Positions 19,223 to 29,338 of a DNA stretch of 64,000 bases are shown here, piece after piece; the stretch's first letter is position 1; each line of letters begins with the position of its first letter. The notes beneath the pieces are model-generated. The model was not told where the DNA came from. It was given only the letters and a program-made list of their open reading frames with translations, and did not search any database. The position numbers and the translations under genes are program-made. The DNA comes from a bacterium (GTDB taxonomy: Bacteria > Auribacterota > Tritonobacteria > UBA1439), in the NCBI GenBank assembly GCA_028716845.1, contig JAQUPF010000001.1, positions 311,590 through 375,589 of the forward strand. The letters run 5' to 3'.

Positions 19223-21291
19223 GGACGCCCGCGCCCGGACGGCTCTCCATGACGGCGCTCGCCGCCTGCGCCTGCGCGCTCCTCGCCTCCGCGGCTCCCG
19301 CCCAGGATGTGCGTGATGTCATCCTCAACGCGGCCAAGCCGGCGCACCTGCTCGCCGGAGGGTTCGTTGAGTTCGCCCTGCGGGGAAACAGCTCCTACAT
19401 CGAGATCGACGGCACGCGCTTCAACCTGAAGAACAAGGATGTCGTCCGCCTGACGGTGGGGGCGGACGGGAACGGCAGGATCTACATCACCGGTGACAGA
19501 ATGACGTCGTTCACGTTCGACGATGTCACGGTCGAGGTCAACGGCCAGGTGATCGGCATCGGTTCCATCACCGCCATCTACCTCACCAAGGACCCGTATC
19601 TCACCTCCACGCTCGCTCTCGTGACCCCCCCGGCGATGGCATGGACGCAATTGAGGGTGGACGGAACGGATGTCATCTACGGGGACGACAGCCGGGAGAT
19701 CCTCATCGAAAATCTCCAGCTGAACGGCGGCGGGGTCATGAATCTGAACAACGAGGGCGGGACGGTCTGGTACGACGGGGGAGCGACCGGCTACCAGATC
19801 GATCCGGGAGAGACGCCGACGGCAACCCCCACGAGCACGCCCGAGCCGACGGCGACGCCGACGAGCACGCCCGAGCCCACGGCGACGCCGACGAGCACGC
19901 CCGAGCCCACGGCGACGCCGACGAGCACACCCGAGCCGACGGCGACGCCGACGAGCACGCTCGAGCCGACGGCCACGCCGACGAGCACGCCCGAGCCCAC
20001 GGCGACGCCGACGAGCACGCCCGAGCCCACGGCGACGCCGACGAGCACACCCGAGCCCACGGCGACGGCCACGAGCACACCGGAGCCGACGTCGACGCCG
20101 ACGAGCACGCCCGAGCCCACGGCGACGGCCACGAGCACGCCCGAGCCCACGGCGACGGCCACGAGCACACCGGAGCCCACGGCGACGCCGACGAGCACGC
20201 CGGAGCCCACGGCAACGGCCACGAGCACGCCCGAGCCCACGGCGACGGCCACGAGCACGCCCGAGCCCACGGCCACGCCGACCGGGACGCCGCTTGTCGG
20301 CGACACATTCGTCCTTCCGTTCCAGGTATCCCCCGTTTTCAGCGGTGGGGAGGACACCTGCCGGTTCAACAATCAATACGAGGATTACAGCTGCATCAAG
20401 TTCCCCGAGACCGGCCCCGATGTCGTCTACTCGTTCTCGCTCGCCGCCCCCGGCACGATAGACGTGACGCTCTCGGGTCTTTCCGCCGACCTCGACCTCT
20501 TCCTCTGCGACGGGCCAAGCGCCGACATCTGCGCGGCCGAAAGCACCAATCCGGGGACGCAGGATGAGCGCATCACGTATGCCGCCGGAACGGGGACCTA
20601 CTACGTCGTCATCGACGGTTACGACGGCGCCTGCAGCGCCTTCAGCATCGACATCAGGGGGATCGTGCCGGGCGAGACGTTCGAATCGCCGATCGAGGTC
20701 CCGTCGAACTTCAGCGCGGGCGGGACGACCTGCGGCTTCGCGAGCGATTACGAAGCGTACGGCTGCATCAAGTTCCCCGAGACCGGCCCTGATGTCGTCT
20801 ACTCGTTCTCGCTCGCGGGACCGGCGACGGTCAACATCTCGCTGACCGGCCTCACGGCCGACCTCGACCTCTTCCTCTTCGACGCCCCCGATCCGGAGAG
20901 CTGCGTCGCCTTCAGCGCGAACCCGGGCCCGGGCGATGAGGCGATCGAGCACGAGGCGGGAGCGGGCACCTACTATGTCGTCGTGGACGGCTTCGACGGC
21001 GCCTGCGGCGACTACGAGATCGGCATCTCATCCACGGTTCCGGCAACGCCCACGCCGACGGCCACGCCGACGAGCACGCCCGAGCCCACGGCGACGCACA
21101 CACCGACGCCCATGGCGACGAGCACGCCATCGGGGCCGACACCGACCCCCTCGCCGACGCCGCGTCTCTTCGCCGCGAAGATCACCTTCGAGCCGACGGA
21201 CTTCCAGACGCCCGACGGCTGGATGAAGGACGACGGTTCCGTCTTCGGACCGAAGCTCAACCACCACACCTACGGCTGGACCGATCGCTGA
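19219..21291 (+). CDS. Secreted protein with Pro/Thr repeat linker and two PPC-like domains
   Basis: 690 residues. Signal peptide about 1-29 (ASAAPAQD). Residues 30-195 form an unrecognised beta-rich domain. Residues about 200-355 are some 15 copies of the decapeptide [10 protein letters not shown]. Two copies of a 115-residue pre-peptidase-C-terminal (PPC)-like domain follow (about 358-475 and 478-595), each with [24 protein letters not shown] and GTYYVV. A second Thr/Pro linker leads to the C-terminal segment ITFEP...DDGSVFGP...YGWTDR, a divergent relative of the FQP...RGxGW tail on neighbouring proteins. No catalytic domain was recognised, so it is probably a surface or adhesive protein. 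Translation is coupled to the receiver gene upstream. Confidence 0.75.
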   Translation: MRTPAPGRLSMTALAACACALLASAAPAQDVRDVILNAAKPAHLLAGGFVEFALRGNSSYIEIDGTRFNLKNKDVVRLTVGADGNGRIYITGDRMTSFTFDDVTVEVNGQVIGIGSITAIYLTKDPYLTSTLALVTPPAMAWTQLRVDGTDVIYGDDSREILIENLQLNGGGVMNLNNEGGTVWYDGGATGYQIDPGETPTATPTSTPEPTATPTSTPEPTATPTSTPEPTATPTSTPEPTATPTSTLEPTATPTSTPEPTATPTSTPEPTATPTSTPEPTATATSTPEPTSTPTSTPEPTATATSTPEPTATATSTPEPTATPTSTPEPTATATSTPEPTATATSTPEPTATPTGTPLVGDTFVLPFQVSPVFSGGEDTCRFNNQYEDYSCIKFPETGPDVVYSFSLAAPGTIDVTLSGLSADLDLFLCDGPSADICAAESTNPGTQDERITYAAGTGTYYVVIDGYDGACSAFSIDIRGIVPGETFESPIEVPSNFSAGGTTCGFASDYEAYGCIKFPETGPDVVYSFSLAGPATVNISLTGLTADLDLFLFDAPDPESCVAFSANPGPGDEAIEHEAGAGTYYVVVDGFDGACGDYEIGISSTVPATPTPTATPTSTPEPTATHTPTPMATSTPSGPTPTPSPTPRLFAAKITFEPTDFQTPDGWMKDDGSVFGPKLNHHTYGWTDR
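19826..20285 (+). repeat. 30-bp in-frame tandem repeat, about 15 units
   Basis: The unit ACGAGCACGCCCGAGCCCAC plus GGCGACGCCG encodes [10 protein letters not shown]. Units differ mainly by CCC/CCG for Pro, ACG/GCC swaps and one CTC for CCC (Leu). The nearly uniform copies point to recent slippage or recombination. Confidence 0.9.
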
Positions 21292-21354
21292 CGCGGCACC
21301 GCATCCGCCGTGCGTTCCCCCCTTCCGCTGACGGCACCGGCTCATCCCGGATCC

Positions 21355-21500
21355 GGTGAAGTTCCAGCCGCGGATCCACGCGGATGATCATTACTTACCG
21401 CGGATGAACGCGGAATCACGCGGATTCAACGAAGTGAAGGGGGGGAGCTGCTCCATCCGGGTCTTCTCAGCGATAATCTGCGGAGATCCGCGACAGAATC
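21355..21500. repeat. Intergenic repeat block (CGGAT-rich)
   Basis: Within the 275-bp gap: AGCCGCGGATCCACGCGGAT, ACCGCGGATGAACGCGGAA, CACGCGGATTC and AATCTGCGGAGATCCGCG belong to the dispersed CGGAT family. The consensus promoter follows immediately. Confidence 0.75.
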
Positions 21501-21509
21501 GTTGCCTCC

Positions 21510-21538
21510 TTGACAAATACGCCATGCCCGTGTATAAT
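21510..21538 (+). promoter_or_regulatory. Perfect consensus sigma-70 promoter
   Basis: TTGACA (21510-21515), 17 bp, TATAAT (21533-21538). Both hexamers match the consensus exactly with optimal spacing. The predicted start gives a leader of about 20 nt before the peptidase ATG. It is the strongest-looking promoter in the window. Confidence 0.85.
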
Positions 21539-21566
21539 GCAATCGGGTCGGGGGGGCGCGGGGAGG

Positions 21567-24500
21567 ATGTCCTTCTTCATCATGGTGCTGGTTGCGGCCG
21601 CCGCCTTCGCGGGGACCGCCGCCGCGGCCCCGGCCGACACGATCGTCCTCACATTCGATTTCCTCCCCCCGACGATCGAGGCGGCGGGCGCCTTCTCGCG
21701 CGTGACGATGGGCGACCTGCCGCTCCTCCAGAAGGCGGGCGAGCCGGCGCTGCCGTACCGGCCCGTCCGCGTTCTCATCCCGGACGGCAGGGCGGTCCGT
21801 TCCGTGCGGATCAGGCCGGGGACGCTCATCGGCATCGACGGGCGCCACACGGTCGAGCCTGCGGCCGAGCCCGTCCCGCTGAGTTACAGGGGGCCGCCGA
21901 AGCCGCCGGCGCCGAACAGCGCCGTGTACGCCTCGGGTCGTCCGTATCCCGCCTCCATCGAGACGGGCCGCAGCGCGCAGCGGAAGGGCCCCTATGAGTT
22001 CCTGCTCCTCAATCTCCACCCGGTCGTCTACCTCCCGTCGGAGCGGCGTCTCTCCTACTACGAGCGGCTCACGCTCGAGGTGGCGCTGGAGGACGCGTCG
22101 CCCGGGCGCCGGCCACGGCGGCCCGACACGGAGGAGCGGGATCGGCTGCAGCGGAAGATAGAGAACCCCGAGGCCCTCGAGAGCTACGACGGGGCCGGCA
22201 GCGCGCCGAGGCTCGACGGGGGCGGAGGCCCCCCGGGCGATTTCCCGCACGTCATCATCACGAGCGCCGCGCTCGAGGGCGCCCCCGGCCCCCACAACTT
22301 CCAGGCGCTCCGCGATCACCGGACGGCGCGGGGGATGCCGTCCACGATCGTGACGACGGAATACATCTACGCGAACTTCGACGGGGCGAGGCCCTCGGGG
22401 GGGAGCGACAACCAGACCCGCATCCGCAACTTCATCGCCTGGGCGCACGAGAACTGGGGGACGCGGTACGTCCTCCTCGGCGGCGCCGTCGGGGTCGTTC
22501 CCGCCCGCCTGTTCTACGTGCTGTCGTATCCCGGCGGCTCCACCGCGAACATGCCGGTGGACATGTACTACGGGAACCTCGACGGCACCTTCGACCATGA
22601 CGCGGACGGCGTCTACGGCGAGCCGACCGACGGCCCCGGCGGCGGCGAGGTGGACCTGTACGCGGAGGTGTACATCGGCCGCGCCTGCGTGGAGAACGCG
22701 ACGGAGGTCGCGAACCTCGTCCGGAAGACCATCGCCTACGAGACGTCGACCTCCGATTCCCTCCGGCGGGCCGTGATGGTCGGCGAACACCTCGGCTTCG
22801 GCGGCGTGTCGGAGTACGCGACCGAGTCGATGGAGGAGATCCGGCTCGGCTCCTGCGCGCACGGCTACTGCACGAAGGGGTTCGCCGACGACGAGTTCTT
22901 CCAGACCGAGACGCTCTACGACGCCCCGGGATACTCCTGGCCGAAGAGCGCGCTCGTCTCGATCATGAACGAGGGGGTGCACGTCCTCAACCACCTCGGC
23001 CACGCCAACTACACCTTCGACATGAAGCTGTACACATCGGACCTCCCCTCGCTCGCGAACACCGAGTATTTCTTCATCTACAGCCAGGGGTGCAATCCGG
23101 GCGGCTTCGACACGGCGAACTGCTTCGCGGAGTCCGTCACGACGATGGAGAAGGGGGCGGTCGCCGCCGTGATGAACGCCCGCTACGGGTGGGGGGCGTA
23201 CAACAGCACGGCGGGGCCGTCGCAGTACTACGACCGCGAGTTCTGGGACGCCCTCTTCGGCGAGGGGATACGGGAGCTGGGGCGGATGAACGCCGACTCC
23301 AAGGAGGACAACGACTTCCGGATCAACAACTCGTGCATGCGCTGGTGCCTCTACGAGCTGAACCTGTTCGGCGACCCGGCCGTCCGGATCCAGAACATCT
23401 CGTCCAGGGGGAGGGTGTCGCTCGACGCCGACCGCTACCCCTTGCCGGGCTCCGCGACGGTGACCGTCGTGGACGCCGACCTCGACCTGGACCCGGGCGC
23501 GCCGGACACGGCGACCGCGGAGCTGCGGAGCGCGACGGAGACGGCGGCCGAGATCCTGCTCCTGACGGAGACGGGGCCCTCGACGAAGACGTTCCGCGGC
23601 ACGATCCTCCTCGCCCCGGGGCCGGCGGTCCCGGGCGACGGGATCCTCCAGGCCGCCGACGGCGACGCGCTCACCGCGCGCTACCTCGACGCGGACGACG
23701 GGACGGGGAGCGCCGCGTGGGCCGAGGCCGGGGCGACGGCGGACGCCTCGGGGCCGGCCATCTCGAACATCCAGGCCGCGCCCGCGGCGCTCTCGTGCAC
23801 GCTCACCTTCGGGACGGACGAGCCGGCGACGGCCGTCGTGCGGTACGGGACGGCCGTCCCGCCGGGCGCCGAGGCCCCGTCGGGCACGCTCGCGACCTCC
23901 CACGCCGTCCGGCTCCGGGGCCTCGACCCGGAGACGACCTATTATTTCGAGGTGGTCGCGACCGACGGCGTCGGCAATGCCGGGACCGACGACAACGGCG
24001 GGGCATACCACCAGTTCACGACGCTCGCCGGCGGCGGCATCCTCCTCGTGGACGACGACGAGGGGGATTCGCACGAGACCTATTTCAAGCAGGCCCTGGA
24101 CGCCGCCGGCTACGGCTACGACGCCTGGGACGTGAAGGAGGCGGGGGCGTCTCCCGACGCCGACGACCTCTCGAACTACGGGGTGGTCATCTGGAACTGC
24201 GGCTACAACTACTCCGCCTCGACGGCGGGGCTCACGACGGCCGAGCAGGCGGCACTCGCCTCCTACATGGACGGCGGCGGGCGGGTCTTCCTCTGCGGCC
24301 AGGACATCCTCTACAAAGGGGTGGCCGCCTCCTTCCGGACGAACTACCTGCGCCTCGCCGGCTACTCGAGCGACACGCAGGTGACTCGGGCGATGGGGAT
24401 CGACGGCGACCGGATCTCGGGCGGCATGGACCTCGCCCTCTCCTACCCGTTCACCGACTGGTCGGACACCCTGACGCCCGACTCCTCCTCGTCGCCGGTC

Positions 24501-25331
24501 TTCAGGCGGGGGACGGCGAGCCCCGCCACCTGGTGCGCCGTCCGCCATCCGAAGGACGGCCTGGCCGCGTCGTTCCGGATCGTCTTCTTCGCCTTCCCGT
24601 TCGAGGCGATCCGGCACGATATCGCCGCCCCGAACAACGCCGCGACCGTGATGGACCGCGTCCTCCGGTTCCTCTCGCCCGTCAGGGTCGATGAGGTCTC
24701 CCCGCCGTACGGCCTGAACGACCGGTCGACGGCGGTCGCGATCCGGGGCGCCGGCTTCAGGGCGGATTCGACCGTCACGCTCGGGGGGGCGGCGCTCGGT
24801 GTCGACGCCATGGCCGGCTCCGAGATCGCCGCGACCGTCCCGGCGGGCCTCGCGGCGGGGGCGCACGACCTGGTCGTGCGGAACGCCGATTCGCTGCGGG
24901 GGTCGCTCGACGGCGCGTACACCGCGCTCGCGCCGGGCGGCGACGAGGACGGCGACGGCCTCACGAACGAGGAGGAGATCGTCACGCACGGCACGAACCC
25001 GCTCGACACCGACACCGACGGCGACGGCCTCCCCGATTCCGACGAGATCCTCGTCCACGGCACGGATCCGCTCAATCCCGACACCGACGGCGACGGCCTC
25101 CCCGACGGGGAGGAGATCGCCCGCGGCACGTCCCCGTTCCTCCCCGACACCGACGGCGACGGCGTCCCCGACTTCATCGAGGTCACGCTCGGGAGCGACC
25201 CGCTCGACCCCGCGTCCGTCCCCGGCGCCTACTGCGTGAACTTCCAGCCGCCGCAGGCCGACCCCTATCCCGGCTTTATCCCCGAGGCGGGCGCCCCGTT
25301 CGGCCCCCGCGGCTGCGGTTGGACCGAGTGA
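21567..25331 (+). CDS. Gingipain-type (C25) cysteine peptidase, large secreted multidomain protein
   Basis: 1254 residues from ATG 21567; GGGGAGG abuts this ATG, so ATG 21582 is an alternative. After a signal peptide and a propeptide (GDLPLLQKAGEPALPYRPV) comes the C25 peptidase domain. His in HVLNHLGHANY (about 475-480) and Cys in YSQGCNPGG (about 508) form the expected catalytic dyad. Then follow an FN3-like domain (about 725-820), a ThuA/GATase-like Rossmann segment (ILLVDDDEGD, about 828), an IPT/TIG domain (about 1030-1120) and four type-3 calcium repeats (DTDGDGLPD). The tail VNFQP...RGCGWTE ends the protein. Likely role: a secreted or surface protease. It heads a run of genes sharing the same tail. 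Confidence 0.88.
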   Translation: MSFFIMVLVAAAAFAGTAAAAPADTIVLTFDFLPPTIEAAGAFSRVTMGDLPLLQKAGEPALPYRPVRVLIPDGRAVRSVRIRPGTLIGIDGRHTVEPAAEPVPLSYRGPPKPPAPNSAVYASGRPYPASIETGRSAQRKGPYEFLLLNLHPVVYLPSERRLSYYERLTLEVALEDASPGRRPRRPDTEERDRLQRKIENPEALESYDGAGSAPRLDGGGGPPGDFPHVIITSAALEGAPGPHNFQALRDHRTARGMPSTIVTTEYIYANFDGARPSGGSDNQTRIRNFIAWAHENWGTRYVLLGGAVGVVPARLFYVLSYPGGSTANMPVDMYYGNLDGTFDHDADGVYGEPTDGPGGGEVDLYAEVYIGRACVENATEVANLVRKTIAYETSTSDSLRRAVMVGEHLGFGGVSEYATESMEEIRLGSCAHGYCTKGFADDEFFQTETLYDAPGYSWPKSALVSIMNEGVHVLNHLGHANYTFDMKLYTSDLPSLANTEYFFIYSQGCNPGGFDTANCFAESVTTMEKGAVAAVMNARYGWGAYNSTAGPSQYYDREFWDALFGEGIRELGRMNADSKEDNDFRINNSCMRWCLYELNLFGDPAVRIQNISSRGRVSLDADRYPLPGSATVTVVDADLDLDPGAPDTATAELRSATETAAEILLLTETGPSTKTFRGTILLAPGPAVPGDGILQAADGDALTARYLDADDGTGSAAWAEAGATADASGPAISNIQAAPAALSCTLTFGTDEPATAVVRYGTAVPPGAEAPSGTLATSHAVRLRGLDPETTYYFEVVATDGVGNAGTDDNGGAYHQFTTLAGGGILLVDDDEGDSHETYFKQALDAAGYGYDAWDVKEAGASPDADDLSNYGVVIWNCGYNYSASTAGLTTAEQAALASYMDGGGRVFLCGQDILYKGVAASFRTNYLRLAGYSSDTQVTRAMGIDGDRISGGMDLALSYPFTDWSDTLTPDSSSSPVFRRGTASPATWCAVRHPKDGLAASFRIVFFAFPFEAIRHDIAAPNNAATVMDRVLRFLSPVRVDEVSPPYGLNDRSTAVAIRGAGFRADSTVTLGGAALGVDAMAGSEIAATVPAGLAAGAHDLVVRNADSLRGSLDGAYTALAPGGDEDGDGLTNEEEIVTHGTNPLDTDTDGDGLPDSDEILVHGTDPLNPDTDGDGLPDGEEIARGTSPFLPDTDGDGVPDFIEVTLGSDPLDPASVPGAYCVNFQPPQADPYPGFIPEAGAPFGPRGCGWTE

Positions 25332-25403
25332 GGCGGTGACGGTGGAAGGGCTTTCCTTACAATCAAGTCATAATTCCATGACAACTCCCCGGCGGGGAGG
25401 TGC

Positions 25404-25439
25404 GATGCTTTTCCCGGCACAGCGGAGGGAACCGGCGTG
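25404..25439 (+). other. Possible 11-codon leader ORF before the MBL-fold gene
   Basis: GGAGGTGCGATG starts an 11-codon frame whose TGA (25437-25439) overlaps the GTG start of the next gene (GTGA). The leader carries the ribosome site of that gene (CGGAGGG) inside it. It may couple translation. There is no evidence of a functional peptide. Confidence 0.3.
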
Positions 25440-26726
25440 AGACCCCTGGCACGGTGCGCGGCGCTCCTGGCCGCCGCGGCGATCCTCGCGGCGACATGGG
25501 CCGCCGCCGGGGAGCTCGAGATCCACGTCATCGACGTCGGCCAGGGGGCGAGCGAGCTCGTCATCGGCCCCAACGGGACGACGATCCTCATCGACGGGGG
25601 GACGAGCACGATGGGCCGAAACAGGGTTCTCCCCTACCTGAACGCGATCTTTCCTCCCGGCGGGCGGCGGCTCGACTACATGATCTGCTCCCACGACCAC
25701 GCCGACCACTACGGCGGGCTCCTCTCCCTCCTCGCGAGCGGCTACTCGGCCGACACCATCTACCACTGCGGGGCAAACGCGAGCTTCGGCCGCGGCGTTC
25801 CCATCGCCGTCGGCACGGTCATCGACCTCGGGGACGGCGCCATCGCCACCTGCGTCGCCGCCAACGGCCTTTTCATCGACGGCACCTACGTGGCGCCGAC
25901 GAGCGACAAGAACACGCGGAGCATCGCCATGCTCCTCCAGTACGGCGGCTTCGACTACCTCACCGCCGGCGACATGCCCGACAGCCGCGAGCGCCGGCTC
26001 GCCGATGCCCTCGTCAAGTATGTCAATCCCCCCTCACACCCCCACCACCCGGACCGGCCGTACCTCGACCCGGAGACGGGGGTGGACGTCCTCCACGTCA
26101 ACCACCACGGCTCGAAGTACAGCTCGTCGGCCTACTACGTCAATGCGATGCGGCCCGAGCTGGCCCTCATCAACGGCGGCGACGGCTACGGCCACCCCAC
26201 CTCGCAGGCGGTCGACCGGCTCCTCGGCAGGCCGTTCTACACGATCGCGTGCTCGTGCAGCTCCGACTGCGGCAGGGCGACCGGCGTCACCGTCCCCGGG
26301 GCCCTCGTCTTCCGGACGACGGCCGCCTCCTACGACTGCCGGCGGGCGATCGAGGCCGACTGCCCGACGATCGGGAACATCGTCGTCATCACCGACGGCA
26401 TGGCCGACTACACCGTCGAGGGGACATCCATGCCGCCCATCCGCCTGGCGCTCGACCAGTTGTCCCCGGACCAGGACACCGACGGCGACGGCCTCACCAA
26501 CGCACAGGAGTTCCTGTACGGCACCGACCCGCTCGACCCGGACACCGACGGCGACGGCGTCTCCGACTACGTCGAGGTCATGTCCGGGAGCGACCCGCTC
26601 GACCCGGCGTCAGTCCCCCACGTCCTCCACTTCACCTTCCAGCCTTGGGGCCTCGCGGCGCCCCCGGCGACCGTCCCCGACTCCGGCCAGTCCTATGCCG
26701 GCACCCGCGGCTTCGGCTGGCAATAG
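25437..26726 (+). CDS. Secreted metallo-beta-lactamase-fold hydrolase with type-3 repeats and FQP-GW tail
   Basis: 429 residues from GTG 25437, with GGAGGG 9 nt upstream. After a signal peptide (about 1-24) the protein matches the soluble ComEC/Rec2-like MBL domain: [19 protein letters not shown], the metal motif [10 protein letters not shown] (about 84-93), a second metal ligand in TAGD and [13 protein letters not shown] near 215-227. No ComEC membrane channel is present. The substrate is unknown; related domains are nucleases or phosphodiesterases. Two type-3 repeats and the tail HFTFQP...RGFGWQ finish the protein. It is probably exported and attached or sorted like its neighbours. Confidence 0.82.
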   Translation: MRPLARCAALLAAAAILAATWAAAGELEIHVIDVGQGASELVIGPNGTTILIDGGTSTMGRNRVLPYLNAIFPPGGRRLDYMICSHDHADHYGGLLSLLASGYSADTIYHCGANASFGRGVPIAVGTVIDLGDGAIATCVAANGLFIDGTYVAPTSDKNTRSIAMLLQYGGFDYLTAGDMPDSRERRLADALVKYVNPPSHPHHPDRPYLDPETGVDVLHVNHHGSKYSSSAYYVNAMRPELALINGGDGYGHPTSQAVDRLLGRPFYTIACSCSSDCGRATGVTVPGALVFRTTAASYDCRRAIEADCPTIGNIVVITDGMADYTVEGTSMPPIRLALDQLSPDQDTDGDGLTNAQEFLYGTDPLDPDTDGDGVSDYVEVMSGSDPLDPASVPHVLHFTFQPWGLAAPPATVPDSGQSYAGTRGFGWQ

Positions 26727-26744
26727 CGCCCCGCCGGCGGCGGA

Positions 26745-26870
26745 ACAATGAACCCCGAGCCGCGGATTGAAACGGATTCTTACGGATATTCACGGATTCG
26801 ACCTCAACCGTATCGGTGGAAATCCGTAATCATCAGTGGAAATCCGTGGTGGATTCGTACGTTGTCTCCG
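26745..26870 (+). repeat. CGGAT-phased intergenic repeat (family X, copy 1)
   Basis: CGGAT words start at 26763, 26773, 26783 and 26793, exactly 10 bp apart, followed by ATCCGTAATCATCAGTGG and AATCCGTGGTGGATTCGT. The two halves have opposite polarity (CGGAT, then ATCCG), so the unit can form an imperfect hairpin. Near-identical copies lie at 29110, 38248 and 40857 (same strand) and 31930 (inverted). Confidence 0.85.
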
Positions 26871-26938
26871 CCATAACTTAATTCGCCTGGTTCCGCGTGC
26901 ATGGACGGGAATTATCGGGTATAGTGGACACGGATCAC

Positions 26939-28774
26939 ATGTCCTCCCGCATGCTGTGCCGCATCGCCCCGGCGGTTGTCGCGGGCGTTTTCCTCCTGCA
27001 CGCCGGCGCCGTCCGCGCCGCGCCTCCCGCGTACGCCCCCGACAGGATAATCCTCAAACTCAGGGACGTCCCGCCGGGCCTCGACGCGGCCCTGCGGAGC
27101 GGCGGCGCGGCGCCCCTCCTCGGCATTCCGGCGCTCGACCGGATCGGCGAGCGCCTCGGGGCGAGGGCCGTGCGGCCACTCTTCCGGGCGCCCGCCCCGG
27201 CCGGCAAGGTCGACACGGCCGGCCTCTCGCGCATCCTCATCGTCGACCTCCCGCCGGGGACCGACATCCCGGCGGCGTGCCGCGATTACGCCCGCGACCC
27301 GGCCGTCGAGTACGCGGAGCCGGATTACGTGGCGCACGGCGGGGCACGCATCCCCGACGACCCGTCGTTCCCGCTCCAATGGGGGATGCGCAACACCGGC
27401 CAGACCGGGGGAACGCCCGGCGCCGACATCAGCGCGACGGCCGCGTGGGAATGGCAGACGGGGAGCGCCGACATCATCGTCGCGGTCGTCGATTCCGGCT
27501 CCGACTTCGACCATCCCGACCTCGCCGGGAGATTCCGGGCGAATCCAGGCGAAACCCCCGGGAGCGGGACGGACGACGACGGGAACGGCTTCGTCGACGA
27601 CGTGTACGGCTGGGACTTCGTCAACGACGACAACTGGCCGCAGGACGACCACGGCCACGGGACGCACGTCGCCGGCATCGCCGCGGCCGGGACGGACAAC
27701 GGCACCGGGGTGGCGGGCGTGGCCTGGGGGTGCCCGATCATGACCGTGAAGGTCCTGAACAGCGGCAACTGGGGATACTGGAGCTGGATCGAGAACGGGA
27801 TGCGCTACGCCGTCGACAACGGCGCCCGTGCGATCAACCTGAGCATCGGGGGCTACTCCCCCTCCTCATCCCTCGAGGACACCGTGAACTACGTTCACGC
27901 CAACGGCGGCATCCTGCTCGTCGCCACCCACAATTACGGCGGCGCGATCACGTACCCCGCGAAATACGACAACGTCATCGCCGTCGGCGCCACCGATCAC
28001 GACGACCAGCGCTGGAGCTCCTCGAACTACGGCCCCGAACTGGACGTCGTCGCGCCCGGCGTCTCCATCCACAGCACGCTCTGGAACGACACCTACGCGA
28101 GCTGGAGCGGGACGTCCATGGCCGCCCCCCACGTCACCGGCGTGGCGGCCCTCCTTCTCTCGGTCCGGGCGGACCTGACGTTCGAGCGGGTCAAGCAGCT
28201 GCTCGAGTCCACCGCCGCCGACGAGGTCGGGAGGCCTTCGGAGGATACCCCCGGCTGGGACCAGTACATGGGCTGGGGGAGGATCGACGCCTCCCGGGCG
28301 CTCCAGGCACTCGACGAGGATGCCGACGGCATGCCGGACGCATGGGAGGCATACTACGGCCTCGATCCGTACTCAGACGACACGGCCGGGGACCTGGACG
28401 GGGACGGCCTCACCAATCTCGAGGAGTACCTGCTCGGCACCAACCCGGCGGATCCCGACACCGACGGCGACGGCCTCTCCGATTCCGACGAGATCCTCGT
28501 CCACTTCACGGATCCGCTCGATCCCGACACCGACGGCGACGGCCTCACGGACGGGGAGGAGATCGACCGCGGCACCGATCCGCTCGCCCCCGACACCGAC
28601 GGCGACGGCGTCTCCGACGGCCTCGAGGTCATGTTCGGGAGCGACCCGCTCGACCCGGCCTCGCACCCCTCCGTCATCCGCGTCAGCTTCCAGCCGGAAG
28701 CGGCGCGGGCATCCGGCGACTTCGCCGCCGACGGGGGCCTCACCTTCGACGCGCGCGGCTTCGGCTGGTGGTAG
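26939..28774 (+). CDS. Subtilisin-like (S8) peptidase with type-3 repeats and FQP-GW tail
   Basis: 611 residues from ATG 26939; in-frame GTG 26924 and ATG 26897 are alternatives, and no start has a strong ribosome site. Signal peptide about 1-27; an I9-like pro-region (about 40-120, ending VEYAEPDYVAHG). The catalytic domain has Asp in VVDSGSDFDHPDL (about 184), His in GHGTHVAGIAA (about 240) and Ser in SGTSMAAPHVTG (about 391). Four type-3 calcium repeats (EDADGMPD... DTDGDGVSD) and the tail VSFQP...RGFGWW complete the protein. Expected to be a secreted, calcium-stabilised endopeptidase. It resembles the S8 gene at 55840, which has a different C-terminal module. Confidence 0.9.
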   Translation: MSSRMLCRIAPAVVAGVFLLHAGAVRAAPPAYAPDRIILKLRDVPPGLDAALRSGGAAPLLGIPALDRIGERLGARAVRPLFRAPAPAGKVDTAGLSRILIVDLPPGTDIPAACRDYARDPAVEYAEPDYVAHGGARIPDDPSFPLQWGMRNTGQTGGTPGADISATAAWEWQTGSADIIVAVVDSGSDFDHPDLAGRFRANPGETPGSGTDDDGNGFVDDVYGWDFVNDDNWPQDDHGHGTHVAGIAAAGTDNGTGVAGVAWGCPIMTVKVLNSGNWGYWSWIENGMRYAVDNGARAINLSIGGYSPSSSLEDTVNYVHANGGILLVATHNYGGAITYPAKYDNVIAVGATDHDDQRWSSSNYGPELDVVAPGVSIHSTLWNDTYASWSGTSMAAPHVTGVAALLLSVRADLTFERVKQLLESTAADEVGRPSEDTPGWDQYMGWGRIDASRALQALDEDADGMPDAWEAYYGLDPYSDDTAGDLDGDGLTNLEEYLLGTNPADPDTDGDGLSDSDEILVHFTDPLDPDTDGDGLTDGEEIDRGTDPLAPDTDGDGVSDGLEVMFGSDPLDPASHPSVIRVSFQPEAARASGDFAADGGLTFDARGFGWW

Positions 28775-28802
28775 CGCCCCGCCGGCATGATGAGAACAAA
28801 CC

Positions 28803-29009
28803 AGCCGCGGCGGAACAATGAACCACGAGCCGCGGATCTCCACGGATCATTGACGGATTGTCACGGATTGGATTGCAGTAGATACAGGGTTCCGGCCGCG
28901 GATTGACGCAGATACAACCGGCCACAGAGGGCACAGAGAACACGGAGGACAGTGCTGCTTTCGACTTTGAACGTACAACTTTGAACTGTAGTTGTTCTCT
29001 GTGATCTCC
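28803..29009 (+). repeat. 207-bp repeat, inverted near-identical copy of 8918-9123
   Basis: Carries GCCGCGGCGGAACAATG, ATTGACGGATTGTCACGG, GGATTGCAGTAGATACAGGG, module A (CACAGAGGGCACAGAG), module B and TTCTCTGTGATCTCC in that order. The first 98 bp match 12260-12358. The 90 bp that follow (29010-29100) have no recognisable feature. Confidence 0.85.
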
Positions 29010-29109
29010 GTGGCGAAAAGAGAGAGCTGCTATTCACGTTCATCCGCGGCGGAAGCACTGTTCCCCAACGCAGTCGGTTCCAGTCGCATTAGCGAAAATC
29101 CGCGGAACA

Positions 29110-29225
29110 CACAATGAACTCCGCACCACGGATGCGCGCGGATTCTTACGGATATTCACGGATTCGACCTCAACCGTATCGGTGGAAATCCGTAATCATC
29201 AGTGGAAATCCGCGGTGGATTCGTT
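29110..29225 (+). repeat. CGGAT-phased intergenic repeat (family X, copy 2)
   Basis: CGGAT at 29129, 29139, 29149 and 29159, again in exact 10-bp steps. The segment 29142-29222 is almost identical to 26776-26856. Confidence 0.85.
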
Positions 29226-29255
29226 CCTTGTGTCCGCGGCCGGTCCCGGCGGGCA

Positions 29256-29285
29256 TTGACATGCGCCATGCCGTTCCGATATAGT
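29256..29285 (+). promoter_or_regulatory. Predicted sigma-70 type promoter
   Basis: TTGACA (29256-29261) and TATAGT (29280-29285), 18 bp apart, about 53 bp before the ATG at 29339. Confidence 0.65.
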
Positions 29286-29338
29286 ATGCGCCACCCCCGG
29301 CCGGAGTTCGGGCGCGGGGGAAAGGCGACGGGTGGCAC

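Noticed and set aside
25437-26726. ComEC DNA uptake channel
   Set aside because: Only the soluble MBL domain is present, with a signal peptide and type-3 repeats; there are no membrane helices.
26745-29225. CRISPR-like array from regularly spaced repeats
   Set aside because: The copies are dispersed, 100-200 bp long, differ in orientation and lack unique spacers; the 10-bp CGGAT phasing is far too short for a CRISPR unit, and no cas genes are present.
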